Part shown: positions 10,401 through 21,959 of the stretch, piece after piece | Numbering within the stretch: the stretch's first letter is position 1 | How the letters are laid out: each line of letters opens with the position of its first letter | From: Sycon ciliatum | Taxonomy: Eukaryota; Porifera; Calcarea; Leucosolenida; Sycettidae | Assembly: GCF_964019385.1 (NCBI RefSeq) | Contig: NC_088651.1 | Coordinates: 3,376,101-3,440,100, forward strand | Direction: 5' to 3' | DNA: 64,000 nucleotides | The notes under the pieces: model-generated | Databases searched by the model: none | The model's input: only the letters and a program-made list of their open reading frames with translations | Told to the model about the DNA's origin: nothing | Position numbers and translations under genes: made by a program

Positions 10401-10703
10401 ATGAGCGTTGTGCGAAAGCCAGTTCGATGCATTTCCATATTTTCATCGTTCCTATTGGTGTTCTTCACAATACATTTTCATCATAGTTATTTCTTTGTCC
10501 ATCACCACCTTCTGTGCCTGCTGCTGATTCTGCATACGTGTATTGCAATGTTCTGTCACCCTGCAGCCTGTTCATGTAATGCAAAAGACGTTGCAGCGTC
10601 ATGGGGTAGACTGGGTCCACACACCTACCCAGTACAATGTTTGGGTTTCAAACTCAAATTTATTTTGATAAGCCAGCAAGTAGTTCTTGGTTATTCTGCG
10701 TGA
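10401..10703 (+). CDS. Unrecognised 100-residue hydrophobic ORF (array copy)
   Basis: Open counterpart of 3215-3517 in unit 2, same ATG and stop, with about seven amino-acid changes. It overlaps the 3' region of the 10827-10976 gene on the opposite strand. Confidence 0.25.
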   Translation: MSVVRKPVRCISIFSSFLLVFFTIHFHHSYFFVHHHLLCLLLILHTCIAMFCHPAACSCNAKDVAASWGRLGPHTYPVQCLGFKLKFILISQQVVLGYSA

Positions 10704-10826
10704 GTGCATCAGCAGCGCATCTAAGATTGGGTTGCCAGCGGTGCATGCATGCGTGAGTTCAGCAGTGCATGCATGAGTTCAGCAGCGTATGTCACAGCAT
10801 AGCAGCCTACATATTCAAAGCTTATA

Positions 10827-10976
10827 CTAGTCAAGACAGTAAACCAACACGAAGAGAAATATGAAAAACAAAATTATAACGCAGAAAACAATCCACAACC
10901 ATAGCTCTTCCTCGTCGTCCTCTAGTAGTGCGAATGGCTTCCTTCCGCTAGCAGTGGGCAGCTTCCGTGGTCCCAT
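10827..10976 (-). CDS. Tiny single-pass membrane protein, array copy 4
   Basis: 49 residues: head MGPRKLPTASGRK, acidic cluster EDDEEE, membrane helix at 25-47 starting LWLWIV. The upstream TATA-like octamer (11042-11049) reads TATAAATG, one base off the other copies. AATAAA is at 10659-10664. The frame is open despite being in a unit separated from copies 1-3 by the 2-kb Helitron-like insertion and sharing only about 80 percent of residues with copy 1. Confidence 0.7.
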   Translation of the reverse strand: MGPRKLPTASGRKPFALLEDDEEELWLWIVFCVIILFFIFLFVLVYCLD

Positions 10977-11041
10977 TCTTGCTTCTGTTTCCTTCTACGT
11001 GGTCAAAGAGTCTCGGGCAAAGATTGACAAATGTCAATCGA

Positions 11042-11049
11042 CATTTATA
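11042..11049 (-). promoter_or_regulatory. Variant TATA box of array copy 4
   Basis: TATAAATG at the position where other array copies have TATAAATA. Confidence 0.4.
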
Positions 11050-11747
11050 GCACTAAAGAGGTTTGTACCGCGTCACTACATTCCAATCGTATCAAGTACA
11101 AACCAGCAGTTCTAGATTCCGGTGCTTATTGTATCATCGTACCTACTTTTTTTATCGTAACTACTCATCACTTTGATGTCCACCAAACTCGTTAGGAAGT
11201 GCCAAACTGTAATGCGAATATTGAAGCAAACAGCGGGGAGACAATAATGATAATCCCAATCAATACCACAGACTGAATCAACATTTGTGTACGCTTTATT
11301 CATGCCATGTAAAACTGTGGAGACAATGTGCGTGGTAGGAAGTCTTCAGTGTACAATCATCTTCAATTCGTATTCCGACTCTTCTTTCACTGTATTATGA
11401 CGTGGTCGTCATTGTTATGGACTACAGTTAAATGTTTTGGAAGCCGTTTTATCATCTTTTGTGCAAGTCTATTTTGTGTGTACAGAAAGATAGTATAATT
11501 GGGTTGAAATTGTTCAAGTAACGTGTCGTTGTTGATGCGGCCAAGCCTGGCCGTTAATGTTTAGGTGAAATGTACTGCTGCTATGTGTTATCACTTTGTC
11601 CTTCCTTCTTTCTTTCTCTTATTATATTTTGTATTTTTTCATTTGCAAGTCTAATAATTCAACTCTAACATTTCCTTTCATATGGTGGTATCAAGAGTTT
11701 TGTGCGCAAAGCGGATTTTCTCTCGAACCCTGTAATGCCGTACATGT

Positions 11748-12797
11748 TTTGTTTTTTTTTTGTTTTTTTTGTTTACAAAAAACCACACACCATTTGATGG
11801 CACAAAGCAGCAAGGCAGCGATGAGACATATGGAATGGCAGGAGTGGGGGAGAGGCAGGGGCAGCTTGACCGACCATAGGGTCTCGGCTTCATTGCAACC
11901 CAAGCGCTCCACAAAAACAAAATATTACAGAAAATACGCAGTGGGGGGGGGGGGGTAGATAACTGGGGATTACGGGGAAAAGTATGCACACTAAAAAGTT
12001 ATCAGAGAGTCAACGAAGTGAATGGAGGAGGGAACAGAGTTAGAGCTTTTTTCGTCTTTTTTCTTTGATTCATAGCCTGTCCGTTGCCCACTCCCAGCGG
12101 GTAAGGCGCAGGTGGGCGTAGACCTTTTCTTTGAACGTCTGCAGTCCTTTCCTTGTTGGCTGGTTCAGCAGAACGCACTGCGGGAGCTGGTTCCAGACCT
12201 CCACAACAGCGTCAGGGAAGGACCAAAGAACATCATTCCGTGCTCTGGGCGGAAGAGTGGAAGTGAGCTGAAACTGGTGTGAGGGATGCTTTTGTGTGCG
12301 TCGGCTATGGCGTGATGTGTTGTTCGCTCGGGGTGGAAGAAGGGTGAGAAGCATGTCTGGGCCAGTTGAAAAGTGGAGCTTGTACAGAAAGCAGAGTGCT
12401 CCGACCATTCTCCGGATGCCCAAGCTAGGGAGGTAGGCTCCGTCACCGATTAGGTGAAGGCCACAGCGTTGGATGGCAGTGAGGCGAGCCAGAGTGGTGG
12501 GTGCAGCGCTCATCCACACGAGCATGCCATACTCCAAAACAGGGCGGACAAAGCCCTTGTAGATCACTCCACGGCACCTGGAGTCCAGCACTCGCGAGGC
12601 TTTCCGGAGGAAGCCGAGACGCTGCGAGCCTCGAATAGCCAATTGCCTGATATGAGCTGTGAAGGACAGGTGTTGGTCAAACAGCACACCCAGCAGCTTC
12701 AGCTGGTCGACTTCCGGAACAACTGTGCCCTGGAATACAATCGGTGGGACGACGACTGTGTTGCGATGGTGAGAAATCAGGAGAGACTGAGACATGT
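11748..12797 (-). mobile_element. 5'-truncated LINE insertion with 6-bp target duplication
   Basis: The flanks ACATGT (11742-11747 and 12792-12797) duplicate a site that is uninterrupted at about 17978-17983 in the neighbouring unit. On the minus strand the insert ends in an A-rich tail (T-rich at 11748-11772 as printed), includes a G/C homopolymer at about 11944, and carries the 3' end of a reverse-transcriptase ORF. Insertion post-dates the unit duplication. Confidence 0.85.
12070..12790 (-). pseudogene. LINE reverse transcriptase, C-terminal part
   Basis: About 240 codons open to a stop at 12070. The motif order LLGVLFDQHLSF, then YKGFVRPVLEYGMLVW, then VWNQLP is the standard region after the RT palm in Jockey/CR1-type LINEs. 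The catalytic RT motifs are missing because of 5' truncation. The nearest relatives in the window are 59340-60170 and 63393-63926. Confidence 0.8.
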
Positions 12798-13312
12798 ACC
12801 ATATTCTGCTGATTTGCTGAAATATACATTCTCCGAGTGATTTCAAGCTTACTTAATGTGAGAACATGTATCCGTTAGTGCTCCCCAACCGCCGAAAAAA
12901 GACGCATTGACGAAGAAACCACAGAGCAAACTCAAAATTCTGGGTGAGGGAAATGTTGCCTCATTCCTCCCCATTACCTATCTGCGAGGCTGAATTTTAC
13001 TTTTCTGCAGCGACCTATTCCTGCATGAATTCTGAGCAGTAACATTGCTCGGTTTACAAAATTCTGGATGTTATGCTATTGTCATGATTACTAACTAATT
13101 TTCTATCAATGTTACACGAGGTTTGGGATAATGATCGACAGCAAGCTAACACAATAGGCGTGATTCAACTTCTTCTTTGCATTTATTTGAATTCGCACCT
13201 TCAAACGGGCAAGAACCCAATAACATGAAAGCGAATGTGATAATGGCTATCGCCAAGTCAAGTCATATCATGTGGAGCGCATCAAACTATGTCCACTTCG
13301 AGCAAATACAAA

Positions 13313-14100
13313 TTACAATTTCCAATTTGGACTGAGCGGAGAATTTCAAAGAGCAGTAGATGGCATGTGGCCTCTAATTTCCTAAAATAATTATAATCGT
13401 TGAAGAATTTGACCCGCGTCTTCGTTATCAGTTGCTTTTGGTTACTTCGGCACAGAGGACGTCGTCCAACACTGGGAAATATTCCTCTCCCCAACCCATT
13501 TGGTTTCCATAGTCATTTGTGTGAATCCCAGCACTGGCAATAGTATCGTCAAAATTGGCCTGACCCGTTGTGGACAGTACCAACAGGAGGAGGGTCGGGC
13601 AGTATCATGGGTCTGTGAGTGAAGCGGATCTGGAGGAACAAATCTGGTCCGGGAACGAGGAGCTAGCAGATGGGAGACAAGTGGTCTGTACAGAAACGGA
13701 GGATGAGACGGATGATCAGAGGATGGAAGAGTAATTGGATGACGAAACGGCTGGTGAAGAGACAGAGGACGAGGCAGATGATGGTAGTGATAAGGGTCGT
13801 GAGGATGACGAGCGGAACGAGGAAGAGGACGATGAGATGGACGAGGAGGAGTAGGGCCGAAAGGAGCGAGATGAGACAGATGAATGTGTTGATCTTAAGA
13901 TGTCGGCTGTGTATCTACACTTGTTATCTCGTCCTGACTGTCTTGGTGTGTATGATGACTCTCATTTTTCTGTACTGTGTCGTTCGCGTTATGTCCAACA
14001 GTTGGACAAAGCACATGAGGCAGTTTGTATACGTATTCATAAGACTGTTTGGTGTAAGCAGAAAGAGCACGTTGTTTCACCGAAGTTGTATTCGTAGGTT
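13313..14100 (+). pseudogene. Decayed ORF block, array unit 3
   Basis: Third copy of the 84-780 block. A one-base insertion near 13563 breaks the acidic frame. The shared TAG after the acidic run is present. The Arg-rich frame is open from 13670 to 14179 (169 codons) and contains the hydrophobic helix. The frame ending in PKLYS is open from an ATG at 13900. Confidence 0.3.
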
Positions 14101-14472
14101 GACACTTGGTTCAGTGCCTTCTCACCTTTGGTTACGTAATCTTGTTACCTTTTTGCGTTTTACTGCAGTTTTATCCTGATGGTATTTCTAACACCTTTCC
14201 ATTTACAGTACTTAACTTCAGTTTCTTTGGTTGTATCCTTTAGTTCCGTATTTTTTTCCACTGATGATAGGAACGAGAAAATCGATTCTGGTTTTCAATA
14301 ATATTTTTGTTATAAAATACACAGTAATACATGTCGAACAAGTAACGTAGTTGTGTGATGTCTTCGGGCTTCATCCTATTCTTTAGCTATATTTAAATTG
14401 TTACCTCCACGTGGATTATTTGAATAATAATACTGTCTCGCAGTTTGGTAATATGTAGAACGATGCTACCTG

Positions 14473-14775
14473 ATGAGCGTTGTGCGAAAGCCAGTTCGAT
14501 GCATTTCCATATTTTCATCGTTCCTATTAGTGTTCTTCAAAATACATTTTCATCATAGTTATTTCTTTGTCCATCACCACCTTCTGGACCTTCTGCTGAT
14601 TCTGCATACGTGTATTGCAATGTTCTGTCACCTCGCAGCCTGTTCATGTAATGCAAAAGACGTTGTAGCGTCATGGGGTAGACAGGGTCCACACACCTAC
14701 CCAGTACAATGTTTGGGTTTCAAACTCAAATATATTTTGATAAGCCAGCAAGTAGTTCTTGGTTATTCTGCGTGA
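14473..14775 (+). CDS. Unrecognised 100-residue hydrophobic ORF (array copy)
   Basis: Open counterpart of 3215-3517 in unit 3. It faces the 14899-15048 gene. Coding status is doubtful, as for the other copies. A shortened copy (75 codons) is at 16588-16815. Confidence 0.22.
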   Translation: MSVVRKPVRCISIFSSFLLVFFKIHFHHSYFFVHHHLLDLLLILHTCIAMFCHLAACSCNAKDVVASWGRQGPHTYPVQCLGFKLKYILISQQVVLGYSA

Positions 14776-14898
14776 GTGCATCAGCAGCGCATCTACGATT
14801 GGGTTGCCAGCGGTGCATGCATGCGTGAGTTCAGCAGTGCATGCATGAGTTCAGCAGCGTATGTCGCAGCATAGCAGCCTACATATTCAAAGCTCTTA

Positions 14899-15048
14899 CT
14901 AGTCAAGACAGTAAACCAACACGAAGAGAAATATGAAAAACAAAATTATAACGCAGAAAACAATCCACAACCATAGCTCTTCCTCGTCGTCCTCTAGTAG
15001 TGCGAATGGCTTCCTTCCGCTAGCAGTGGGCAGCTTCCGTGGTCCCAT
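14899..15048 (-). CDS. Tiny single-pass membrane protein, array copy 5
   Basis: 49 residues, the same predicted protein as copy 4. TATAAATA is at 15114-15121. The polyadenylation hexamer is changed to AATATA at the homologous position. The flanks differ from copy 4 at many positions while the protein is unchanged, which fits constraint on the product. Confidence 0.7.
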   Translation of the reverse strand: MGPRKLPTASGRKPFALLEDDEEELWLWIVFCVIILFFIFLFVLVYCLD

Positions 15049-15113
15049 TGTTGCTTCTGTTTCCTTCTACGTGGTCAAAGAGTCTCGGGCAAAGATTGAC
15101 AAATCCCCTTCGT

Positions 15114-15121
15114 TATTTATA
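15114..15121 (-). promoter_or_regulatory. TATA box of array copy 5
   Basis: TATAAATA on the minus strand, same spacing to the ATG as in copies 1-3. Confidence 0.55.
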
Positions 15122-17017
15122 GCACTAAAGAGGTTTGTACCGCGTCACTAAATTCCAATCGTATCAAGTACAAACCAGCAGTTCTAGATTCGGTTGCTTA
15201 TTGTATCATCGTACCTACTTTTTTTATAGTAACTACTCATCACTTTGATGTAGACCAAACTCGTTAGGAAGTGCCAAACTGTAATCAGGTAATGCGAATA
15301 TTGAAGCAAACAGCGAGGAGACAATATGATAATCCCAATCAATACCACAGACTGAATCGACATTTGTGTACACTTTAATCATGCCATGTAAAACGGTGGA
15401 GACAATGTGCGTGGTAGCAAGTCTTCAGTGTACAATCATCTTCTAGCTAGTCCTGATTGTTTCAATTCGCATTCCGACTTTTCTTTCACTGTATTGTGCC
15501 GTGGTCGTCATTGTTATATTTAAACCCCAATATTTCTTTTCAATTGGTAGTATCAAGAGGCTCGGTGGTATTTATCTTCCTTGTAACTACAATTGTGCGC
15601 AAAGAGGATTTTCTCTCCAACCCTGTAATACCATAATAATTCTGCTGTTTTGCTGACATATACATTCTCCGAGTCTTTTCGACGACGCAAGCGCTTCGAG
15701 CCTTTTGGAAAGGTTTCCCTCGTGCACTTGGCCGGGCTTTACACTACAAGGTCGGTGCCCAGCACGTGCTCTCACACTGCTCTGCGGCAAAGTCCGCGTT
15801 TCTCTGAAAAAAGGTGACGTCAACAAAATTCCGCCGTGGGCGGGGTATCTGCAGATTGTGCAGGAGAGATCCGGAGTTGCACACTCTTGTTTATGTACTC
15901 TTGCCATTAGCTATCTGCGAGGCTGAATTTTACTTTTCTGCAGCGACCTTTTCCTGCATGAATTCTGAGCAGTAACATTGCTCGGTTTACAAAATGCAGG
16001 ATGAATGTGTTGATCGCAAGATTTCGGCTGTGTATCTACAATTGTTATCTCGTCCTGACTGTCTTGGTGTGTATGATGACTCATTTTTCTGTACTGTGTC
16101 GTTCACGTTATGTCCAACAGCTTAAAGTACATGAGGCAGTTTGTATACGTATTCATAAGACTGTTTTGTGTAAGCAGAAAGAGCGCGTTGTTTCACCGAA
16201 GTTGTATTCGTAGGTTGACACTTGGTTCAGTGCCTTCTCACCTTTGGTTACGTAATCCTGTTACCTTTTTGCGTTTTACTGCAGTTTTATCCTGATGGTT
16301 TTTCTAACACCTTTCCATTTACAGTACTTAACTTCAGTTTCTTTGGTTGTATCCTTTAGTTCCGTATTTTTTCCCACTGATGATAGGAACGAGAAAATCG
16401 ATTCTGGTTTTCAATAATATTTTTGTTATAAAATACACAGTAATACATGTCGAACAAGTAACGTAGTTGTGTGATGTCTTCAGGCTTCATCCTATTCATA
16501 GCTATATCTAAATTGTTACCTCCACGTGGATTATTTGAATAATAATACTGTCTCGCAATTTGTTAATATGTAGAACGATGCTACCTGATGAGCGTTGTGC
16601 GAAAGCCAGTTCGATGCATTTCCATATTTTCATCGTTCCTATTGGTGTTCTTCACAATACATTTTCATCATATTTATTTCTTTGTCCATCACCACCTTCT
16701 GTACCTTCTGCTGATTCTGCATACGTGTATTGCAATGTTCTGTCACCCTGCAGCCTGTTCATGTAATGCAAAAGACGTTGTAGCGTCATGGGGTAGACAG
16801 GTTCCACACACCTAATCAGTACAATGTTTGGGTTTCAAACTCAAATTTATTTTGATAAGCCAGCAAGTAGTTCTTGGTAATTCTGCGTGAGTGCATCAGC
16901 AGCGAGCGCATCTAAGATTGGGTTGCCAGCGGTGCATGCATGCGTGAGTTCAGCAGTGCATGCATGAGTTCAGCAGCGTATGTCACAGCGTAGCAGCCTA
17001 CTTATTCAAAGTTCATA

Positions 17018-17164
17018 CTAGTCAAGACAGTACACCAACACGAAGAGAAATATGAAAAACAAAATTATAACGCAGAAAACAATCCACAACCATAGCTCTT
17101 CCTCGTCTCCTAGGGGTGCGAACGGCTTCCTTCCGCTAGCAGTGGGCAGCTTCCGTGGTCCCAT
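17018..17164 (-). CDS. Tiny single-pass membrane protein, array copy 6
   Basis: 48 residues. One codon is lost by a 3-base deletion in the acidic linker, which now reads PLGDEEE. Head and helix match copies 4 and 5. TATAAATA is at 17231-17238 and AATAAA at 16846-16851. It lies 2119 bp from copy 5, so an internal duplication like that in unit 1 also occurred in unit 3. That the sole indel among six copies is in frame supports translation. Confidence 0.7.
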   Translation of the reverse strand: MGPRKLPTASGRKPFAPLGDEEELWLWIVFCVIILFFIFLFVLVYCLD

Positions 17165-17230
17165 TGTTGCTTCTGTTTCCTTCTACGTGGTCAAAGAGTC
17201 TTCGGGCAAAGATTGACAAATCCCCATCGA

Positions 17231-17238
17231 TATTTATA
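17231..17238 (-). promoter_or_regulatory. TATA box of array copy 6
   Basis: TATAAATA on the minus strand, 67 bases 5' of the ATG. Confidence 0.55.
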
Positions 17239-18531
17239 GCACTAAAGAGGTTTGTACCGCGTCACTAAATTCCAATCGTATCAAGTACAAACCAGCAGTT
17301 CTAGATTCCGGTGCTTATTGTATCATCGTGCCTACTTTTCTTATCGTAACTACTCATCACTTTGATGTCGACCAAACTCGTTAGAAAGTGCCAAACTGTA
17401 ATGCGAATACTGAAGCAAACAGCGAGGAGACAATAATTAGGATAATCCCAATCAATACCACAAACTGAATCAACATTTGTGTACACTTTATTCATGCCAT
17501 GTAAAACGGTGGAGACAATGTGTGTGGTAGCAAGTCTTTAGTGTACAATCATCTTCTAGCTAGTCCTGATTGTTTCAATTCGTATTCCGACTCTTCGTTC
17601 ACTGTATTGTGACGTGGTCGTCATTGTTATGGACAACAGTTAAACTTCTTGGAAGCCGTTTTATCATCGTTTGTGCAAGTATATTTTGTGTGTACAGAAA
17701 GATAGTATAATTGGGTTGAAATTGTTCAAGTAACGTGTCGTGTTTGATGCGGCCAAGCTTGGCCGTTAATGTCTAGGTGAAATGTACTGCTGTTATGTGT
17801 TATCACTTTGTCCTTCTTTCTTTCTTTCCCTTATTTGTATTTTTTCATTTGCAAGTCTAATATTTCAAAATTTCCTTTCAAATGGTGGTATCAAGAGTCA
17901 TGGTGGTACTTAACTTCCTTTGGTAAGTAATAACATTTGTGCGAGAGGAGGATTTTCTCTCCAATCCTGTAATGCCGTACATGTACCATATTCTGCTGAT
18001 TTGCTGAAATATACATTCTCCGAGTGATTTCAAGCTTACTGAATGTCAGAACATGTTTCCGTTAGTGCTCCCCAACTGCCGAAAAAAGACGCATTGACGA
18101 AGAACCCACAGATCAAATTCAAAATTCTGGGTTAGGGAAATGTTGCCTCATTCCTCCCCATTACCTATCTGCGAGGCTGAATTTTACTTTTCTGCAGCGA
18201 CCTATTCCTGCATTAATTCTGAGCAGTAACATTGCTCGGTTTACAAAATTCCGGTTGTTATGCTATTGTCATGATTACTAACTAATTTTCTACCAATGTT
18301 ACACCACGTTTGGGATAATGATCGACAGCGAGCTAACACAATAGGCGTGATTCTTCTTCTTCTTCGTATTTATTTCAATTCGCAGCTTCAAACGGGCAAG
18401 AACACAATAACATGAAAGCGAATGTGATAATGGCTACGGCCATACGGAGAATGCTGCTACAAATCTAATATTAGTGTTTAATGAGGAGGAGAATGAGAAA
18501 GAGAGTGTGAATTGTTTCAGTGTAGAGAGAT

Positions 18532-18571
18532 CGTGTGTGTGTGTGTGTGGCGGCGGGGGGGGGGGGGGGGG
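18532..18571. repeat. (GT)n and poly-G simple repeat
   Basis: Alternating GT followed by a run of about 18 G, just beyond the end of the tandem array. Confidence 0.9.
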
Positions 18572-18774
18572 TCAACAGAAATTTTGCTTTTCCACAGTTA
18601 CAGTGTTTATGCGATGACCTGCGTCCGGAACTTCTGGGTGTGATGAATGGCCCGGAGGTTTTCAGGAAGTGAAATCCATTTCACTGCACCCCTGCTAGCA
18701 AAGCGCCCCTTCGTACCTCAATGTCTCGTATTTGGGAGTAAATCGATTTGCGGAATTTCCATTTGAAAGCACTC

Positions 18775-18780
18775 TTTATT
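18775..18780 (-). terminator. Polyadenylation signal for 18831-19112
   Basis: AATAAA on the minus strand, 51 bases beyond the stop codon. Confidence 0.45.
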
Positions 18781-18830
18781 AATGTCCAGAATCTGCCTAG
18801 ATCGAGCAACAGGGAAGGGATGCCGACATG

Positions 18831-19112
18831 CTACTGTGTCGCGGTCTTGATTTCAAAGTGTTCTTTCAAAAACCTGTATATCAAGTAGATGATGACAATA
18901 ATCAGAGCTACCGACAAAAAGTAGACAGTCCAACAGCACCGCCATCCGATTAACGCGTTCCGCTGTTCTCCATTATGTTCATCTTCATTGCGTTCGTAAA
19001 GGTAGTTTGGATCACCTGCGGGTTGCGGCTGTACGGCAAATTCATTCGTAGGATTAACCTGTTCGGCGCCTTGTCTTGCCCTAGAGGCAGCACGAGCGGG
19101 AGAACGAAGCAT
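18831..19112 (-). CDS. Small single-pass membrane protein, 93 residues
   Basis: ATG at 19110-19112. Residues 1-20 are basic and Ala/Arg-rich, 20-55 polar with an acidic patch (YERNEDEHNGEQ), 61-82 a strongly hydrophobic helix rich in Ile/Val/Tyr, then 11 polar residues. This is tail-anchored or type II architecture without a signal peptide. AATAAA lies at 18775-18780, 51 bases after the stop, and no clear TATA box is seen. Unlike the array gene it is single copy here. No homology is recognised. It resembles the other small genes in size, lack of introns and helix placement, not in sequence. Confidence 0.6.
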   Translation of the reverse strand: MLRSPARAASRARQGAEQVNPTNEFAVQPQPAGDPNYLYERNEDEHNGEQRNALIGWRCCWTVYFLSVALIIVIIYLIYRFLKEHFEIKTATQ

Positions 19113-19847
19113 TGCGGAAAAAGAAGCTAGATAACTTTTCTAGGCGGGAATGAATGCAAGAACTTGAGTTATCCTCTCCGGATTGTTAATCAGTATGATT
19201 GTTTTGTTACGCTGTAGTGAAACAGTAGAATCATGTGTGTGCGTGCTGAATGTGGCCAGCATGGACCATTATTTTTATGGATCACGCTAGTGATCGTACT
19301 AGCAGAGTAAAACCCATACACTGTCTCCACTATCACGTACAACTGCTGCAGCGCACTACCAAAGACCAGGACAGCGGATAGGCAAAACCAGGGTTGTGTA
19401 TATAGAACTTCCTGGCTAAAGCAAGTACTTACTTGGAATGCCTTCAAAGCTTTGGGTTTTCGTAAGAAAAAGACTGAGAAATGACGGAATGAAAATAATA
19501 TTTTTCGCTTCATGAACCGGTGGCGGTCACCTTCTCAATTTCGTTCAAACATTTGTTTCGCAGTCTAGATCAAGAAGCTGGGGAGCAAAGACAGACAATT
19601 TCAGTGTCTGACACTAGAGCAGCTCGCAGGGCCAGACGATCGCAGTGAAATGTTTTTCGGTGAAACGTCGTTCTGTGAATGGGCGTTCTGTGAACGCGTT
19701 TTCGGTGAACCGTCGGGATACCGATCAAATGGCGCTGCCGACAGCGAAGTTGGATCGCCTCCGTCGTTCTTTGTAGCAAAGAAGTTTTGTTGGCGAGTAC
19801 ATTAGACGGAGAACTAGCTTACGGCGTTACGTGCCACTCAGCTCTCA
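19113..19847. other. No gene recognised
   Basis: No supported coding frame. Around 19650-19720 a short motif, TTCGGTGAA / TTCTGTGAA, recurs four times, perhaps the end of a MITE, but no partner end was found. Confidence 0.4.
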
Positions 19848-20310
19848 CAATGGCATGCGTGTAGAGTAATGTAGGAATTTGGCGTTCGGTAATGTAGAAT
19901 TCGTGTTCGCAAAGCTTCCCCCTTTTCTGCTTACCTTTGATATTCCTGCGCCACCCAAGTAGGGTGGTGTGCGACTTTGCTGCTTCGAATTGTAGTTAGA
20001 CCGCTTAGTCAAGTACCTTACAGGTCTCTTCATCGTCCAGTAGTAATCTACATTCTGTGTTCCCGTGTTGCTATAGGTTGTGTTCAATTTCATTGCACTG
20101 ATATTCCCCTCTTTGGTCTCCCCTTTACCGAGTTCAAAGGGTGTTGGTTAGCGCCACTGAGATGTGTTTTACGGTAGGTGTCGGGTCTTCGAATGTCTCA
20201 GTACTCTGTCAGTTTTGTGCCTAGTGGTTGCACTTTCTGATTTTCTGATTCTAGAATCTAGTTTCAGTGGTGAACAGTTACTCTTAACTCGTTTCCATAA
20301 TGTCCTTTTC
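19848..20310 (+). repeat. Dispersed repeat family R3, copy 1
   Basis: About 460 bp beginning near a CAATG-GCATG segment, with CACCCAAG-GGGTGG in the middle and GAATGTCTCAGTACTC near the end. The same segments in order occur at 24755-25225, partly at 24300-24620 and 33100-33250. It has no ORF and its class is unknown. Confidence 0.7.
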
Positions 20311-20464
20311 CTTTCTTTCTTGTCTTATTTTTTGTTTTATTTATTTTTTGTTGACATTGCAACACCATTATTGTGGAAAGGTCACAACAATAAGAGACAG
20401 GATCAAAAGGAAAGCTTTACAATAATAATAATAATAAAACGTAGCCTGTAAAATGTAAAAAGTC

Positions 20465-21750
20465 ACTGAGTACAGTTTAATTCAATATCCCTACTGTGCT
20501 GTATTTCAAAGCTGTTTGAGCGCATTGTGTACGATCAGCTATATCGACACTTGTCCCCGTACTTGCAAACCATGCAGTCTGGTTTACGGCGAGGATACTC
20601 CACGGCTCTGCACCTAGTCCACCTTATCCAAAACATCATGCAGTCCCGATATTTGAAAGAACATACTGGCATGTGCTTCTTTGACCTGGCGAAAGCCTTT
20701 GACACTGTTTGGCATAGAGGCCTGATTGCCAAGTTGGGTGTCTATGGCATTGGTGGCAACCTGCTTTGTTTCTTTGAAAGCTACCTAACTGACCGGTTAC
20801 AGGCTGTACGCGTCGGCAGCACCCTCTCGTCTCCCCAGGCAATTAATTCTGGTGTGCCACAGGGGTCAACCCTGGGGCCACCATTCTTTTAGTCTACGTC
20901 AATGATCTACCGATGTCTGTCCCTAACGTTTCACTGTTCGCCGATGACACCACAGTTTCCGCTTCAAATAGTTGCAGGCAATTGCTAGTTAATGACGTCC
21001 AGAAAAAGAAAAACTCCACCATTTCTTGGATGTCGACTTGGAAGCTGAGGCCGAACACTAGCAAGATCAAAGTGATGTTCTTCTGTAGCGGTGCTAGTGA
21101 TCAGTTCTGTAATGTGCCTTTATTATGTCCTGGCAGCTCATTGACCATAGAAATTGTCCATGAACATTAGCACCTTGGTATAATTATTGACGACTGTCTA
21201 ACATGGGCTCCTCATGTAGACTATATTTGCAAGAAAACTAGTAGTGTTCTCGGCATACTATATCCTCATCGTTTTCATTTGCCAAATACATGCCGGTCTA
21301 TGTTTTATCGCTCGTATTTATTACCTATTTTCCAGTATGCATGTCAGTCTTGGTGTAGTCTAAGTCAACATCTTGGGAACAAACTTGAAATCCAACATAA
21401 ATCTCTTCTTAAATATATAAGCAGCGTTTATTTCCTAGTCTTGAGTTCTATTGTATCAGCAATACTCAGCCACTGCAAGATAATCGCAAACAGCAGCTTT
21501 GCATTTTGGTCCACAGAATTCGCCTAGGTAAAATTCCCATTCATCTCCCCGTATTCAATTGGTTTTCTCTGTCCCCGTCCACTCGTAAAAGTTTCTCACT
21601 TCCCCGTGCTAATTCAGCCGGATTTACCATTTCTCCTATGTTTTTGTCCTACAGCCTTTGGCTGCAACTTCCCCAGCATGTTAAGACATCAAAATGTCTT
21701 TCAAGCTTTAAAAATGCACTCCGATTGCATAATGTAGTACGATAGTACGA
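20465..21750 (+). pseudogene. Decayed Jockey/CR1-type LINE reverse transcriptase
   Basis: Three broken frames give consecutive RT motifs: FDLAKAFDTVWH (about 20680-20715), SGVPQGSTLGP (about 20850-20882), FADDT catalytic motif (about 20937-20951), then HLGIIIDD, YRSYLLPIFQYACQSW and a C-terminal WLQLP. At least two frameshifts and one stop separate them. A short ATA microsatellite (20422-20436) and A-rich DNA precede it. It is a pseudogene fragment of a non-LTR element. Confidence 0.85.
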
Positions 21751-21959
21751 TAGGATCTCATTGCTAGATTCTTGTATATCCTTCTTTCTTCTCTTTTTCT
21801 ATATTCCTTTTTTTCTTTTCTTGAAGTTGGTTGCTCCAACGAGGAGCACACGCTTCTTGCCGAACTTGACACTTGACTGACTCACGACTGCCATCCGGAG
21901 CACACCAGGAGCACGTCGCACCTTCCGCTCGGCAAACCTGAAAGAAAGCACCACTCCAT

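Larger units (their letters stand above)
84..18440. repeat. Two-level tandem array of small membrane-protein gene units
   Basis: The same series of blocks recurs from 84, 9247 and 13313. Each unit starts with the same AT-rich sequence and ends with a common segment (about 6560-7199, 12797-13312, 17880-18440). The first and third units also contain internal tandem duplications of about 2.1 kb, so six copies of the small membrane-protein gene are present. Two insertions interrupt the array and can be delimited by comparing paralogous empty sites: a Helitron-like element at 7201-9244 and a LINE at 11748-12797. Divergence between units is a few to about 15 percent by eye. This is a tandem gene-family amplification rather than satellite DNA, because a coding frame is preserved in every unit. 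Confidence 0.85.
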
